From the NCBI GenBank assembly GCA_027660625.1, contig JAQDNC010000003.1, positions 62,001 through 126,000 of the forward strand: a stretch of DNA of 64,000 bases, in the 5' to 3' direction. The position numbers were made by a program, and so were the translations under genes. Origin of the DNA: Coriobacteriaceae bacterium AM100-PB1-1D-6A. GTDB lineage: Bacteria > Actinomycetota > Coriobacteriia > Coriobacteriales > Coriobacteriaceae. Shown piece by piece: positions 1 to 8,731 of this stretch (positions within the stretch are counted from its first letter, which is position 1; each line of letters begins with the position of its first letter). The notes below the pieces were generated by a model. That model had not been told where the DNA came from. It saw only the letters and a program-made list of their open reading frames with translations, and searched no databases.

Positions 1-348
1 CCAGGGCGCCATGATGAGCGTGACGCCATAGGGCACGGCTTGCGTTTTGCACACACTCACGGCGTTGGCAAGATCGCACGGACGCAGGCGCGGACGACTC
101 CATCGAACCACGTGAGCAATCTGATGACGAATCTCGGAAAGCGACGTGCCGATCTCGCACATATATGCCTCGTCATGCGACTTTCCCAAATCGGTCTTGA
201 GCGCATGGGCAATATCGGCCTCGTGCGCCCGGACCGCATCGCGTAAACTCACGAGCGCGCGACGTCGAGCATCGACATCAAACGTAGCGTGCGTCTTAAA
301 GTAGGTGCGCTGATCGCCGACGATGCGCGCAATTTCCCCGGTGTTCAT
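1..348 (-). CDS. Aldehyde dehydrogenase, N-terminal part (cut by window edge)
   Basis: Translating the minus strand from the ATG at 348-346 gives about 116 residues beginning MNTGEIARIVGDQRTYFKT and running open to base 1. The segment has the look of the N-terminal NAD-binding part of short ALDH3-like aldehyde dehydrogenases (an R/LRDA helix region, then ALKTDLGKSHDEAYM, then VPYGVTLIMAPW at the edge). The catalytic Cys lies outside the window. A strong AGGAGG (353-358 on the complement) overlaps the stop codon of the upstream alcohol dehydrogenase, so the two are an operon that would interconvert aldehyde, alcohol and acid with NAD(P)H. The family call is good; the substrate is unknown. Confidence 0.8.
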   Translation of the reverse strand, partial: MNTGEIARIVGDQRTYFKTHATFDVDARRRALVSLRDAVRAHEADIAHALKTDLGKSHDEAYMCEIGTSLSEIRHQIAHVVRWSRPRLRPCDLANAVSVCKTQAVPYGVTLIMAPW

Positions 349-356
349 GGACCCTC

Positions 357-1577
357 CTAGTTCTCGCCCTCAAACATACCACCTGCAACGACTTCGTACA
401 TATGCTCGAGCTCCAAGCGGTCCATCAAAAGCGGAACGGGGTACAGGGGATTGGCCTCGGCATCGGCATGCGCCGCCATCTCAGGAATGTCGGAGCGGCG
501 AATACCTGAGACATATTTGGGGATTCCCAGGGCCCCGTTCATGCGGTCGACCCAATCGATAAAGGCCTCGGCCGCAAGACTATCCTGTGCGGTAGCCGGC
601 GCAATGCCCGCCATGCGAGCGAGGTCGGCAAGCTTGGGGGCGGCGGCGTCACCATAAGCGCGAAGCATGTGCGGCAGGATGATCGCGTTGGCCAAACCGT
701 GCGGAATTCCGTATCGGCCGCCCAGACTGTGCGCGATGGCATGCACATATCCGACATAGGAGCGGGTAAACGCAACACCCGCCTTATACGCCGCCGAAAG
801 CATATTGCGACGTGCACGCATGTTGTCGCCATGCTCATAGGCCTCGAGCAAATTGTCGTGGATGAGCTGAACCGCCTGTCGCGCCATCTTGCGCGTATAG
901 GGCGTGGTGCTTCGCCCGATAAAGGCCTCGACAGCATGCGTCAGGGCGTCCATGCCCGTCTGCCCCGTAATGGAGGCGGGCAGGCCGCGCGTAAACTCGG
1001 GGTCGTGCACCGCAAGGCGCGGGATAAGCACAAAGTCGTTAATGGGGTACTTGTAGTGCGTCTCATCATCGGTAATTACCGCCGCAAGCGTAACCTCGCT
1101 TCCCGTGCCTGCCGTGGTGGGAACGGCGATGAGCAGCGGCAGGCGACGATGAATCCGCAGCAGCCCGCGCATCTTGTTGATGGGCTTGTTTGGCTGCGCG
1201 ATGCGTGCTCCCACGCCCTTGGCACAGTCCATGGCCGAGCCACCGCCAAAGCCGATAATGGCCTGGCAGGCGCTCTCTCGATACAGGGACGCCGCTTCCT
1301 CCACGTTTGAGACCGTGGGGTTCATACGCGTTTCGGCATAGACCGTAACGCCAATCCCCTGAGCCGTAAGCGCACGCTCGAGTGATGCCGTGAGCCCCAA
1401 ACGTGCAATACCAGGGTCTGTCACGATAAGGACCTTCTGGATCGAGCGCTTTTGAAGCACCGCGGGCACATCCTCGGCATGCTCCAAAATGCGCGGCTCG
1501 GTATAGGGCAGGATCGGCAATGCAATGCGAAAAACCGTCTGATATGTTCGGCACCAGGCACGACTGGCTAGATGCAT
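357..1577 (-). CDS. Iron-containing alcohol dehydrogenase
   Basis: 406 residues. Family motifs are plain: GFGGGSAMDCAKG in the nucleotide-binding domain, then PTTAGTGSE, then the metal ligands in GMDALTHAVEAF, HAIAHSLGG and GIPHGLANAI. The family reduces aldehydes or oxidises primary alcohols with NAD(P)H. The ATG at 1577 was chosen because GGGAG lies just upstream and the protein then starts at a length usual for the family; a longer open frame to 1658 has no ribosome site. It is co-transcribed with the aldehyde dehydrogenase 8 bp downstream. Two 16-bp dyads resembling Rex sites (1586-1601 and 1660-1675) lie upstream, which would suit NADH/NAD control of a fermentative pair. Confidence 0.88.
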   Translation of the reverse strand: MHLASRAWCRTYQTVFRIALPILPYTEPRILEHAEDVPAVLQKRSIQKVLIVTDPGIARLGLTASLERALTAQGIGVTVYAETRMNPTVSNVEEAASLYRESACQAIIGFGGGSAMDCAKGVGARIAQPNKPINKMRGLLRIHRRLPLLIAVPTTAGTGSEVTLAAVITDDETHYKYPINDFVLIPRLAVHDPEFTRGLPASITGQTGMDALTHAVEAFIGRSTTPYTRKMARQAVQLIHDNLLEAYEHGDNMRARRNMLSAAYKAGVAFTRSYVGYVHAIAHSLGGRYGIPHGLANAIILPHMLRAYGDAAAPKLADLARMAGIAPATAQDSLAAEAFIDWVDRMNGALGIPKYVSGIRRSDIPEMAAHADAEANPLYPVPLLMDRLELEHMYEVVAGGMFEGEN

Positions 1578-1585
1578 AAAGGAAA

Positions 1586-1675
1586 CTCCCTTATTTGTTG
1601 ATAGGTCAACATTTGCTCGACCGATTGTACTCAGCGGAGATCGCAGACGGCCCGCCAATCGTTAATCAATCAACA
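1586..1675 (-). promoter_or_regulatory. Two Rex-like 16-bp dyads upstream of the alcohol dehydrogenase
   Basis: On the minus strand TGTTGACCTATCAACA (1601-1586, perfect 6-bp arms, 4-bp spacer) and TGTTGATTGATTAACG (1675-1660) share TGTTGA-N4-T(C/T)AAC and have centres 74 bp apart. This layout resembles the Rex consensus TTGTTAA-N4-TTAACAA, and Rex commonly represses alcohol dehydrogenase genes. No rex gene is in the window, so the assignment is an inference from shape and context. The proximal dyad sits 9 bp upstream of the start codon, a plausible blocking position. Confidence 0.45.
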
Positions 1676-1833
1676 TCTTCATATCTCAAAATTGTTTTAT
1701 TAAAAATCATTCCTAATAGGCTTCACATTTGGTCGCATTTATGGATAATAGAACTCGTCAAGACGCACGTCCGGAGAGGGCCCTTACGGGACCGGACGAG
1801 CGCGCAATCGCCATCGATCGAAAGGATCGAATC

Positions 1834-2394
1834 ATGAAGTTTGTTTGCCCCGTTTGCGGTTATGTGGAAGAGTTCGACGGCGACCAGCTGCCCGAGGATT
1901 TTAAGTGCCCCCAGTGCGGCGTTCCCGGTTCTCGTTTCCTGAAGCAGGAGGAGGGCCAGCTCGAGTGGGCTGCCGAGCACGTCGTGGGCGTCGCCAAGAT
2001 GGAGGGCGTCTCCGAGGACATCGTTGCCGACCTGCGCGCTAACTTTGAGGGCGAGTGCTCTGAAGTCGGTATGTACCTGGCCATGGCTCGTGTCGCTCAT
2101 CGCGAGGGCTATCCCGAGATCGGCCTGTACTGGGAGAAGGCTGCCCACGAGGAGGCGGAGCATGCCGCCAAGTTCGCTGAGCTCCTGGGCGAGGTCGTGA
2201 CCGACTCCACCAAGAAGAACCTCGAGATGCGCGTTGAGGCCGAGAACGGCGCCACCGCCGGCAAGACCGATCTTGCTAAGCGCGCCAAGGCCGTTGGCCT
2301 CGATGCCATCCATGACACCGTGCACGAGATGGCTCGCGACGAGGCCCGCCACGGCAAGGCTTTCGCCGGCCTGCTCAAGCGCTACTTTGGCTAA
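1834..2394 (+). CDS. Rubrerythrin with N-terminal rubredoxin domain
   Basis: 186 residues. An N-terminal rubredoxin-type FeCys4 site (CPVCGY near residue 5 and CPQCG near residue 29) precedes a ferritin-like four-helix domain with diiron ligands ([42 protein letters not shown]). The rubredoxin-first order is that of reverse rubrerythrins of anaerobes, which reduce hydrogen peroxide to water with electrons from NADH or ferredoxin relays in the cytoplasm. The ATG at 1834 follows AAAGGATCG; an upstream in-frame extension adds residues unlike the family. It is a single gene ending in a clear terminator. Peroxide detoxification is a family-based inference. Confidence 0.9.
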   Translation: MKFVCPVCGYVEEFDGDQLPEDFKCPQCGVPGSRFLKQEEGQLEWAAEHVVGVAKMEGVSEDIVADLRANFEGECSEVGMYLAMARVAHREGYPEIGLYWEKAAHEEAEHAAKFAELLGEVVTDSTKKNLEMRVEAENGATAGKTDLAKRAKAVGLDAIHDTVHEMARDEARHGKAFAGLLKRYFG

Positions 2395-2429
2395 GCCAAC
2401 CGCCTGAGACATAACCTCTAGCTCGATGA

Positions 2430-2458
2430 GGCCCGGACCGCATGGTTCGGGCCTTTTT
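2430..2458 (+). terminator. Intrinsic terminator after rubrerythrin
   Basis: Hairpin GGCCCGGACC / GGTTCGGGCC with a GCAT loop followed by TTTTT; it ends about 8 bp before the stop of the convergent pdxR gene. Confidence 0.85.
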
Positions 2459-2465
2459 CGTGGGC

Positions 2466-3881
2466 TTATTGCAGCTGCTCTTGAAGAGCGATGAGCGACT
2501 GAGGGCTCAGGTCGTCGTATTGTATGAGGACGCGAGATGGAGCGTTCTTAGTCGATGCCCGATCACCCGTCCACAGGCAATCGGCGATGTTGACATAGGA
2601 AATACGAGCGTCAGCAAGAGCCTTCGCGAAACTCTTCCCCGCTCCGTCCTCGGACAGGGCAACGGTGCAGTAAAGGCCCGCGTCCGCATGCTCGATCGAA
2701 ACCTCCCCTGCCGGAAACGCTTTCCGCACAAGCGCCGCCAGGCCATCACGCGCCTCGCGAGCACGAACGCGCACGCGGTTCACATGTCGCTCGTAATCAC
2801 CCGATTCCAGCAAACGAGCCAAAGCGACCTGGTCAACAGAACTCACCGACGAGGCGTAAAAACCAAGGTTGCGCCTAAACCGCTCCATTAGCTCGTCGGG
2901 CAGCACCATGTACGCTAGACGCAACGCCGATGACAGGCTCTTCGAAAACGTGTTGGTGTAGATAACCGACTGGGCGGCATCGATCGACGCGAGCGCGGGA
3001 ATCGGTTTGCCGGCAAGGCGAAACTCACAATCAAAGTCATCTTCGATGAGATACCGACCCGCTCGCTCGGCGGCCCAGCTGAGCAGCGCGTAGCGACGCG
3101 CAATGCTCGTCACAAGGCCGGTCGGATACTGATGGGACGGCATCAGATGAAGGACATCGGTCCCGCTTTTCTGCAGAGTGCTCAAGACCACGCCCTCATC
3201 ATCCAACGGGATATGTCGAACTTTGCAGCCCATGGCCTGATAGATGCGCGTCAGGCGCAAATAGCCCGGATCCTCAACGGCATACACCTTGTCGGCTCCA
3301 AGCAACTGAACCAACATGGTATCGAGCAGCTGGGCGCCCGCACCGATAACGATGTTGTCGGGGTCGACATTCATACCCCTTGTCCCGCGCAGGTGGTGAG
3401 CAATTGCGCGTCGTAGCCGAGCGGTGCCCTGTGCCGGCGCAGTCGAAAAGATTTCGCGTTCGTCTTCGGATGCCAGCGTCGCCCGCAGCGCGCTTTGCCA
3501 AAGCCGCGCCGCCTCCAAAGCGGAAGGAGAAAGCGCATCAAATCGCTCGACCTGTCCGTTGATATCATGTGCGCTGGGGCCCGCGGAGACGGCATCTCGG
3601 TCGATGCCCTCCGCAGCCGAAGGCAAAACCGGTGCATCCGGAAGCTCGCAAGCGTAGTAGCCCCGACGCGGCATTGAGCAAATATAGCCCTCGGCAAGTA
3701 ACTGGTTATATGCATTCTCGATGGTAATGACACTGATTCCCAGATGACTGGCAAAGGCGCGCTTAGACGGAAGATGTTCCCCCGCCGCAATGCGTCCAGC
3801 TACGATATCATCTCGAATTTGCTGGTAAACATACTCATAGAGCGATGCTTCGCCGCGTTTTTCCAAATTGTAGTCAAGCAT
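2466..3881 (-). CDS. pdxR: MocR-type regulator, probable PdxR
   Basis: 471 residues. An N-terminal GntR winged helix (LPSKRAFASHLGISVITIENAYNQL, residues about 35-60) is joined to a class I aminotransferase-like domain with the PLP lysine in TNTFSKSLSSALRLAY. This is the MocR architecture. It is divergent from pdxST, the textbook arrangement for PdxR, which activates pdxST when PLP is short and represses itself. The start at 3881 has AGGTGG upstream; ATG 3914 is in frame but lacks a ribosome site. Binding sites probably lie in the 145-bp gap, where CTGACCTT occurs twice, 34 bp apart. Confidence 0.88.
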   Translation of the reverse strand: MLDYNLEKRGEASLYEYVYQQIRDDIVAGRIAAGEHLPSKRAFASHLGISVITIENAYNQLLAEGYICSMPRRGYYACELPDAPVLPSAAEGIDRDAVSAGPSAHDINGQVERFDALSPSALEAARLWQSALRATLASEDEREIFSTAPAQGTARLRRAIAHHLRGTRGMNVDPDNIVIGAGAQLLDTMLVQLLGADKVYAVEDPGYLRLTRIYQAMGCKVRHIPLDDEGVVLSTLQKSGTDVLHLMPSHQYPTGLVTSIARRYALLSWAAERAGRYLIEDDFDCEFRLAGKPIPALASIDAAQSVIYTNTFSKSLSSALRLAYMVLPDELMERFRRNLGFYASSVSSVDQVALARLLESGDYERHVNRVRVRAREARDGLAALVRKAFPAGEVSIEHADAGLYCTVALSEDGAGKSFAKALADARISYVNIADCLWTGDRASTKNAPSRVLIQYDDLSPQSLIALQEQLQ

Positions 3882-3892
3882 GTGTTTGCCAC

Positions 3893-3934
3893 CTGACCTT
3901 ATCGCGCTGTTCAATCTGGTATTAGTCTGACCTT
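3893..3934. promoter_or_regulatory. Direct repeats in the pdxR/pdxST divergent region
   Basis: CTGACCTT occurs at 3893-3900 and 3927-3934, 34 bp apart (about three helical turns), in the gap between the divergent pdxR and pdxS starts. MocR/PdxR proteins bind direct repeats in such gaps, so this is a candidate operator; it has not been compared with a characterised site. Confidence 0.45.
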
Positions 3935-4026
3935 GTAATTATCTCGAAAACTGAGTATTTCGCCATACCCAGCTCCCCGATAGGATGTTCCGTCAAGCAA
4001 TGCACATGCCAACCAAGGGAGCAACC

Positions 4027-4917
4027 ATGGTAGAACAGACCAGCAAGGCCGATCGCGTCAAACTCAACCGCGAGCTCGCGCAGATGCTCAAGGGCGGCGT
4101 CATCATGGACGTCACCACTCCCGAGCAGGCACGCATCGCCGAGGAGGCAGGCGCCTGCGCCGTCATGGCTCTCGAGCGCATCCCGGCCGACATCCGTGCC
4201 GCAGGCGGCGTCTCGCGTATGAGCGATCCCAAGATGATCAAGGGCATCCAAGAGGCCGTCTCCATCCCCGTCATGGCCAAGTGCCGCATCGGTCACATTG
4301 TCGAGGCGCAGATCCTGCAGGCCATCGAGATCGATTACATCGACGAGTCCGAGGTTCTCTCCCCCGCCGATGACGTTTATCACATCGACAAGACCCAGTT
4401 TGACGTGCCGTTTGTCTGCGGCGCCCGCGATCTGGGCGAGGCGTTGCGCCGTGTTGCCGAGGGCGCCACGATGATTCGCACCAAGGGCGAGCCGGGCACG
4501 GGCGACGTCGTCCAAGCCGTGCGCCACATGCGCAAGATCCAAAAGCAGATCCGTGACGTTGTCGCTCTGCGCGATGATGAGCTCTTTGAGGCAGCCAAAC
4601 AGCTGCAGGTTCCGGTCGAACTGGTCCGCGAGGTCCATGCCACGGGCAAGCTTCCCGTCGTGAACTTTGCCGCCGGCGGCGTAGCGACCCCCGCCGACGC
4701 CGCGTTGATGATGCAGCTGGGTGCCGAGGGCGTCTTTGTCGGCTCGGGTATCTTTAAGAGCGGCGACCCCGCTAAGCGCGCCGCCGCCATCGTCAAGGCC
4801 GTGGCAAACTTCACCGATGCCAAACTCATCGCCGGGCTTTCGGAGGACCTGGGCGAGGCCATGGTGGGCATCAACGCCGACGAGATCGAGATCATCATGG
4901 AGGAGCGCGGGCGCTAG
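4027..4917 (+). CDS. pdxS: Pyridoxal 5'-phosphate synthase subunit PdxS
   Basis: 296 residues, the normal family length. Nearly every PdxS landmark is visible: [53 protein letters not shown], the lysine in [12 protein letters not shown], and [14 protein letters not shown]. PdxS condenses ribose 5-phosphate, glyceraldehyde 3-phosphate and ammonia from PdxT into PLP. The ATG at 4027 follows AAGGGAG; an upstream in-frame ATG (3985) has no support. pdxT follows 20 bp downstream, so the two form an operon, probably activated by the divergent PdxR. Confidence 0.97.
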   Translation: MVEQTSKADRVKLNRELAQMLKGGVIMDVTTPEQARIAEEAGACAVMALERIPADIRAAGGVSRMSDPKMIKGIQEAVSIPVMAKCRIGHIVEAQILQAIEIDYIDESEVLSPADDVYHIDKTQFDVPFVCGARDLGEALRRVAEGATMIRTKGEPGTGDVVQAVRHMRKIQKQIRDVVALRDDELFEAAKQLQVPVELVREVHATGKLPVVNFAAGGVATPADAALMMQLGAEGVFVGSGIFKSGDPAKRAAAIVKAVANFTDAKLIAGLSEDLGEAMVGINADEIEIIMEERGR

Positions 4918-4937
4918 TCCAGCAGAAAGGATCGCAC

Positions 4938-5525
4938 ATGAGCGATTATGCAGACCAAACGGTCGCCGTGCTGGCGGTCCAAGGCGCTTTTGCCGAGCAC
5001 GAGGCAAGACTATCTGAGCTGGGCGCGCACTGTATTGAGCTGAGGCAGGCGGCCGATTTGCAGCAGAACTTTGACCGCCTGGTCCTCCCCGGCGGCGAGT
5101 CCACCGTTCAGGGCAAGCTACTTGCCGAACTCGGTATGCTCGAGGGGCTTCGCATCCGCATTGTTGAAGGCATGCCTGTATTGGGGACTTGCGCCGGCTT
5201 GATTCTGCTGGCGCGCGACCTTGCCGCCCACGACGATAAGGGGACGCCGCGCCTGGCAACCATGGATGTGCTCGTTGAGCGTAATGCCTATGGCAGACAG
5301 CTCGGCAGCTTTCGCACCAAGGGGCGGGTAGACGGTATCGACGGTGAAGTGCCGCTGACGTTTATCCGTGCACCCCGCATCGTCAAGGTGCACGGCAATG
5401 CCAAGGCCCTGTCCGAAGTCGATGGCCGCATCGTCGCCGCCCGTCAAGACAACCAGCTCGGCGTCACCTTCCACCCCGAGCTCGACGACGACGCCCGCCT
5501 CCACGAGCTCTTCCTCCAAATGTAG
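4938..5525 (+). CDS. pdxT: PLP synthase glutaminase subunit PdxT
   Basis: 195 residues. A class I glutamine amidotransferase with the PdxT signature LPGGEST, the nucleophile Cys in VLGTCAGLILLA and the His-Glu pair in VTFHPEL. It hydrolyses glutamine and channels ammonia to PdxS in a 12+12 complex. AGAAAGGATC precedes the ATG and the gap to pdxS is 20 bp. The protein ends in LQM with no terminator directly after it; a palindromic intergenic repeat begins 43 bp downstream. Confidence 0.96.
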   Translation: MSDYADQTVAVLAVQGAFAEHEARLSELGAHCIELRQAADLQQNFDRLVLPGGESTVQGKLLAELGMLEGLRIRIVEGMPVLGTCAGLILLARDLAAHDDKGTPRLATMDVLVERNAYGRQLGSFRTKGRVDGIDGEVPLTFIRAPRIVKVHGNAKALSEVDGRIVAARQDNQLGVTFHPELDDDARLHELFLQM

Positions 5526-5567
5526 GCAAAAACGAACGAGCGTAGATTTCCACTCTCATGCTATGCA

Positions 5568-5619
5568 GTCGTTGGGGACGTTCTTAAACGACTAGTCCAA
5601 CAAGAACATCCCCAATGAC
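5568..5619. repeat. Palindromic intergenic element, GGGGACGTTC family
   Basis: Arms GTCGTTGGGGACGTTCTT (5568-5585) and AAGAACATCCCCAATGAC (5602-5619) are complementary with two mismatches across a 16-nt loop. The GGGGACGTTC core recurs in the hairpins at 45734-45784 and 59497-59548, so this is a dispersed family rather than a gene-specific terminator. Confidence 0.6.
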
Positions 5620-5640
5620 TACATTGCGATAGACGACCAC

Positions 5641-5692
5641 GTTTGCCCAGATAAAACCGACCAAAATAAACTTGTCCCCCTTTTGGTAGGTT
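5641..5692 (+). repeat. Dispersed repeat, GTTTGCCCAGATAAAACC family, copy 1
   Basis: The stretch from GTTTGCCCAGATAAAACC to the closing GGTAGGT matches 44799-44849 almost base for base, and 23853-23901 in inverse orientation. The inner part has complementary ends of the ACCTGCCAAAA / TTTTGGTAGGT type, so it can fold. All copies are intergenic. Confidence 0.7.
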
Positions 5693-5834
5693 TGGATCAA
5701 GGCAACGCCGATATTTTGCTACCGACAGCGAAAACCCGCCAGAGCGAGGGAGGCCCTTTTGGGGCGAGATGACGCCATAGGTTGAGCATAAGTCAGCGAG
5801 CGGGTCGCATTTGTGACAAGGTGGCGTGAAACGA

Positions 5835-5863
5835 AAGGGCGCTGACCTTCTGGTCGCGCCCTT
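5835..5863 (-). terminator. Probable terminator of the RGG-protein gene
   Basis: On the minus strand AAGGGCGCGACC / GGTCAGCGCCCTT with an AGAA loop is followed by TCGTTTC. It lies about 75 bp past the stop codon. The perfect stem GTTACGGCGTTT / AAACGCCGTAAC at 5912-5939, touching the stop codon, lacks a T run and may be a 3' stabiliser. Confidence 0.5.
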
Positions 5864-5938
5864 GAAGTTGAACGTCAGATTGTCCAAATGCGGCCCGCGC
5901 AGCGTCGGCCCGTTACGGCGTTTGGTAAAACGCCGTAA

Positions 5939-6958
5939 CTAAAAACGATTGCCGCGGAAGCCGCCACCGTGGCGGCCACCACGGTCGCCGCCACGGCCAC
6001 CGCGGTCGTTACCACGGTTGCCGCCAAAGCCGCCACGGTTGCCACCGCGGTCGCCATAGCCACCACGGTTGCCGCCAAAGCCGCCGCGACCGCCACGGTC
6101 GCCGCCGCGGTCACCAAAGCCGCCACGGCCACCGCGATCGCCACCGCGACCGCCACGGTCGCCACCACGGCCACCGCGATCGCCAAAGCCGCCGCGACCG
6201 CCACGGTCGCCGCCGCGGTCACCAAAGCCGCCACGGCCACCGGGATCGCCACCGCGACCGCCACGGTCGCCACCACGGCCACCGCGATCGCCAAAGCCGC
6301 CGCGACCGCCACGGTCGCCGCCACGGCCACCGCGATCGTCACGGCCGCCGCGAGGACCGCGGTCCTCGTCCAGGCCCATGGCGACGAGCGGAGCGATAAC
6401 CTTATCGAGAGCAGCCATCAGCTCGGTGGCCTCCTCGTAAGAAAGCTCGGGCAGGAGCTTCTCCTTCTTGTTGGCAAGCTCGACCAGGCCCTCAGCGGCA
6501 TCCTCGGCAGCGAAGACGACGATCTTGCGCATATCGCCCTCGGCGTCGTCGATGCGGCCGACCAGATCGGCAGCCTCGGCCTCGGCCATCAGGCCATCGA
6601 GCTCACGGAGGCGCATGCCCAGCAGGTCGGACATTTCCTTCTGCTCCATCTTGGGCTTGAGGTCAAGAAGCTTGATGGCGCGCTCGATGTTCGCCATGCG
6701 CTCGGCCTTGGCCTCCTCCTCCTTGGAAATAGCAAAGCGACGGCTACGCAGCAGGCGGGCGGCCTTCTGCATCTTGTCCATCAGCTCTTCGTCATCGTAA
6801 TCAACGGCGGCCTCGACAACCTCGGCCTCCTCCTCGGCGGAAACCTCGTCAGCAGCCTCAACCTCGGCAGCTTCGGTCTCCACGGTCTCGACTGCCTCGA
6901 CCTCGGCAGCCATGGTCTCGTTCTCGGTCTCGTTCATGATCTCCTCGTTCTCGGACAT
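5939..6958 (-). CDS. Acidic/winged-helix-like protein with long RGG-repeat tail
   Basis: 339 residues in three parts: a very acidic N-terminus (1-50, Glu/Asp/Ala/Val), a charged helical middle (about 55-195) in which KMEQKEMSDLLGMRLRELDG followed by a beta-rich stretch could be a winged-helix or MarR-like fold, and a tail from about residue 200 to the end made of roughly 28 RGG motifs with Asp, Asn and Phe-Gly spacers. RGG boxes bind RNA or G-rich nucleic acids and drive condensation in eukaryotic proteins; such a long one is unusual in a bacterium. AAGGAG lies 7 bp before the ATG. It is a single gene of unknown function; nucleic-acid binding is an inference from composition. Confidence 0.75.
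   Translation of the reverse strand: MSENEEIMNETENETMAAEVEAVETVETEAAEVEAADEVSAEEEAEVVEAAVDYDDEELMDKMQKAARLLRSRRFAISKEEEAKAERMANIERAIKLLDLKPKMEQKEMSDLLGMRLRELDGLMAEAEAADLVGRIDDAEGDMRKIVVFAAEDAAEGLVELANKKEKLLPELSYEEATELMAALDKVIAPLVAMGLDEDRGPRGGRDDRGGRGGDRGGRGGFGDRGGRGGDRGGRGGDPGGRGGFGDRGGDRGGRGGFGDRGGRGGDRGGRGGDRGGRGGFGDRGGDRGGRGGFGGNRGGYGDRGGNRGGFGGNRGNDRGGRGGDRGGRHGGGFRGNRF
5945..6360. repeat. DNA tandem repeats encoding the RGG tail
   Basis: About 410 bp of degenerate short repeats with larger near-identical blocks: the block beginning near 6101 is repeated near 6209 with almost no change. Internal identity at DNA level makes this stretch prone to length change by slippage or recombination, and to assembly collapse. 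Confidence 0.75.
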
Positions 6959-7110
6959 GAGACTCCTTCTTGGCCCTCTCGGGCATCATCGCCCCATTCG
7001 CGGGGCCCGTCGCGCACTCTTTGCGCTTTAAACATTCATGCCTCTCGGCAAAACGTCCATTAGTTTATGGTGTCGCCATCCAATCTAGCTGCAGAATCTA
7101 TGTGCACACA

Positions 7111-8526
7111 TTAATGCGACATGTGCGACTCGCGACGAGCGTACACCAGCGACGTCGCGAACCCAACCACGGCAATTACAGCCGCCACACGCACGGCAGC
7201 TGCAAATCCAATCGCCTGGGCAACGTCCGTCGCAGCGCCAGCGACACCGGCAGTCGCCGCAGAACTCGAGAGCAGGCCGATAAACAGCGACGGGCCAAAC
7301 GATGCGGCAATCATGTTCCACGTGTTGAGCAATGCCGTTCCGTGAGGATGCTCAGCGGCAGGCAGCGTCTCCAAGCCGGCCGTTTGCGAGGGGCTCAGCA
7401 CCAAACCGACTCCGGCATACACCACAACGGTCAGCGCCACGACGACGCCGATGTTCATGCTTGCCGCCGTCATCGAGATGGCAGTCTGCCCCACGGCAAT
7501 CAGGGCAAAGCCGACCGGCAGCAGCGGCCATGCGCCACGGGCGTCCATCACGCGTCCGCCCACAATCGAGGTCACGGCGTTGCAGGCAATCGCCGGCAAA
7601 ATGAGCAAGCCCGCAACAAGTGCGGTCATTCTGTATGCGCCCTCAAAATAGAGCGGCAACAAAACGCTCATCGAGAACGTCGTCATCATCGACACCACCA
7701 CAAGCAGGCACGCAGGCCAAAAGCGAACGCTCACCATGGGACGCACGTTAAGCACCGGATGTTCGAGCTTGAGCTGACGGGCGGCAAACAGGCCGAGCAG
7801 CACAATGGCGGTGAAGAGCGCCACGATACTGGCAATCAGATTGGTCGATAACTCGCCTACGGAATACACAAATGCCGTAATGCCGGCCGCGAGCAAAACA
7901 ACCGACAGAATATCAAGCGTAGTGTTCGAGCGCTCTCCAACATTCTGAACAAGCTTTGCGCCCGCCACAGCGACCACAATGCCGCCCACCAGCGGCACTA
8001 CGAACACCGCCCTCCAGCCAAACAACGTACACATAAGACCGCTGATCACGGGTCCAAACGCCGGCCCCAGCGTAATGCAGGCACCGCCCAGGCTCAGATA
8101 CAGGCCGAGCTTCTCGCGCGGAGCGCATGACAGCACCACGTTCATCATGAGCGGGAACAAGATGCCCGATCCCGCAGCCTGCAAAATACGACTTGGCAGC
8201 AAAACGCTAAACGACGAAGCGACCAGGCACAGGACTTCGCCGGCGACCATGCATCCGCATGCGAAAAACAGCAGCTTGCGCGTCGAGAAACGGCCGGACA
8301 GGAAGGCCATGATGGCCGTAAAGATCGACGTCACGATCATGTAGCCCGAAACGAGCCACTGCGCCGTGGTGGCACTCACCGAAAAGGCCGCCATAATGTC
8401 GTGCAACGCCACGTTAATGATGTTCTCGTTAAACGCGGCGACAAAGGCTGCAATATACATTACGACGAGAAGCGCCGCAGTGCCCGATGGCGTTACTCTA
8501 ACTTGTTGCTGAGATTTGCTCCCCAT
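7111..8526 (-). CDS. MFS multidrug efflux transporter, DHA2 (14-TM) type
   Basis: 471 residues, about 14 hydrophobic segments. The N-terminus has the DHA2 pattern (FNENIINVALHDIMAAF in TM1, TTAQWLVSGYMIV in TM2, FLSGRFSTRKLLF as motif A, LLPSRILQAAGSGILFPLMM in TM4, ACITLGPAFGPVISG as motif C). These are proton-driven exporters of drugs or metabolites in the inner membrane. The ATG at 8526 follows AGGAAGG; the longer open frame to 8937 lacks a signal or ribosome site. It stands alone, with the deformylase gene divergent 205 bp away. Substrate unknown. Confidence 0.87.
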   Translation of the reverse strand: MGSKSQQQVRVTPSGTAALLVVMYIAAFVAAFNENIINVALHDIMAAFSVSATTAQWLVSGYMIVTSIFTAIMAFLSGRFSTRKLLFFACGCMVAGEVLCLVASSFSVLLPSRILQAAGSGILFPLMMNVVLSCAPREKLGLYLSLGGACITLGPAFGPVISGLMCTLFGWRAVFVVPLVGGIVVAVAGAKLVQNVGERSNTTLDILSVVLLAAGITAFVYSVGELSTNLIASIVALFTAIVLLGLFAARQLKLEHPVLNVRPMVSVRFWPACLLVVVSMMTTFSMSVLLPLYFEGAYRMTALVAGLLILPAIACNAVTSIVGGRVMDARGAWPLLPVGFALIAVGQTAISMTAASMNIGVVVALTVVVYAGVGLVLSPSQTAGLETLPAAEHPHGTALLNTWNMIAASFGPSLFIGLLSSSAATAGVAGAATDVAQAIGFAAAVRVAAVIAVVGFATSLVYARRESHMSH

Positions 8527-8731
8527 GCATTTCCTTCCTCTTGGAACGACAGTCGCATCGCCCCAGAGGAACAGTCCAGGGCGAAAAATGAGCCCTAGAC
8601 TTACGCCAGACGCCGTACACGACGAGTCTGGCAACATGGTCCAACGTCGAAAGATTGTAACGCGGACGCGTAGCTTTCCTTCCGCGCTATTATTAAAAGT
8701 CCACGAAAGCATAAGACATGAGGAGCCCGCC

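Larger units (their letters stand above)
5526..5938. other. Gene-free stretch with intergenic repeats
   Basis: 413 bp between the convergent pdxT and the RGG-protein gene. It holds a long imperfect hairpin (5568-5619), a copy of a dispersed repeat (5641-5692), a probable minus-strand terminator (5835-5863) and a perfect 12-bp stem (5912-5939). No credible coding sequence was found. Confidence 0.7.

Noticed and set aside
3922..5259. Long minus-strand open frames opposite pdxST
   Set aside because: Composition is that of antisense to high-GC genes, and pdxS and pdxT are certain.
5969..7063. Long plus-strand open frame opposite the RGG-protein gene
   Set aside because: It is an Ala/Thr/Val-rich shadow of GC-rich repeats without a ribosome site; the minus-strand frame has an AAGGAG site.
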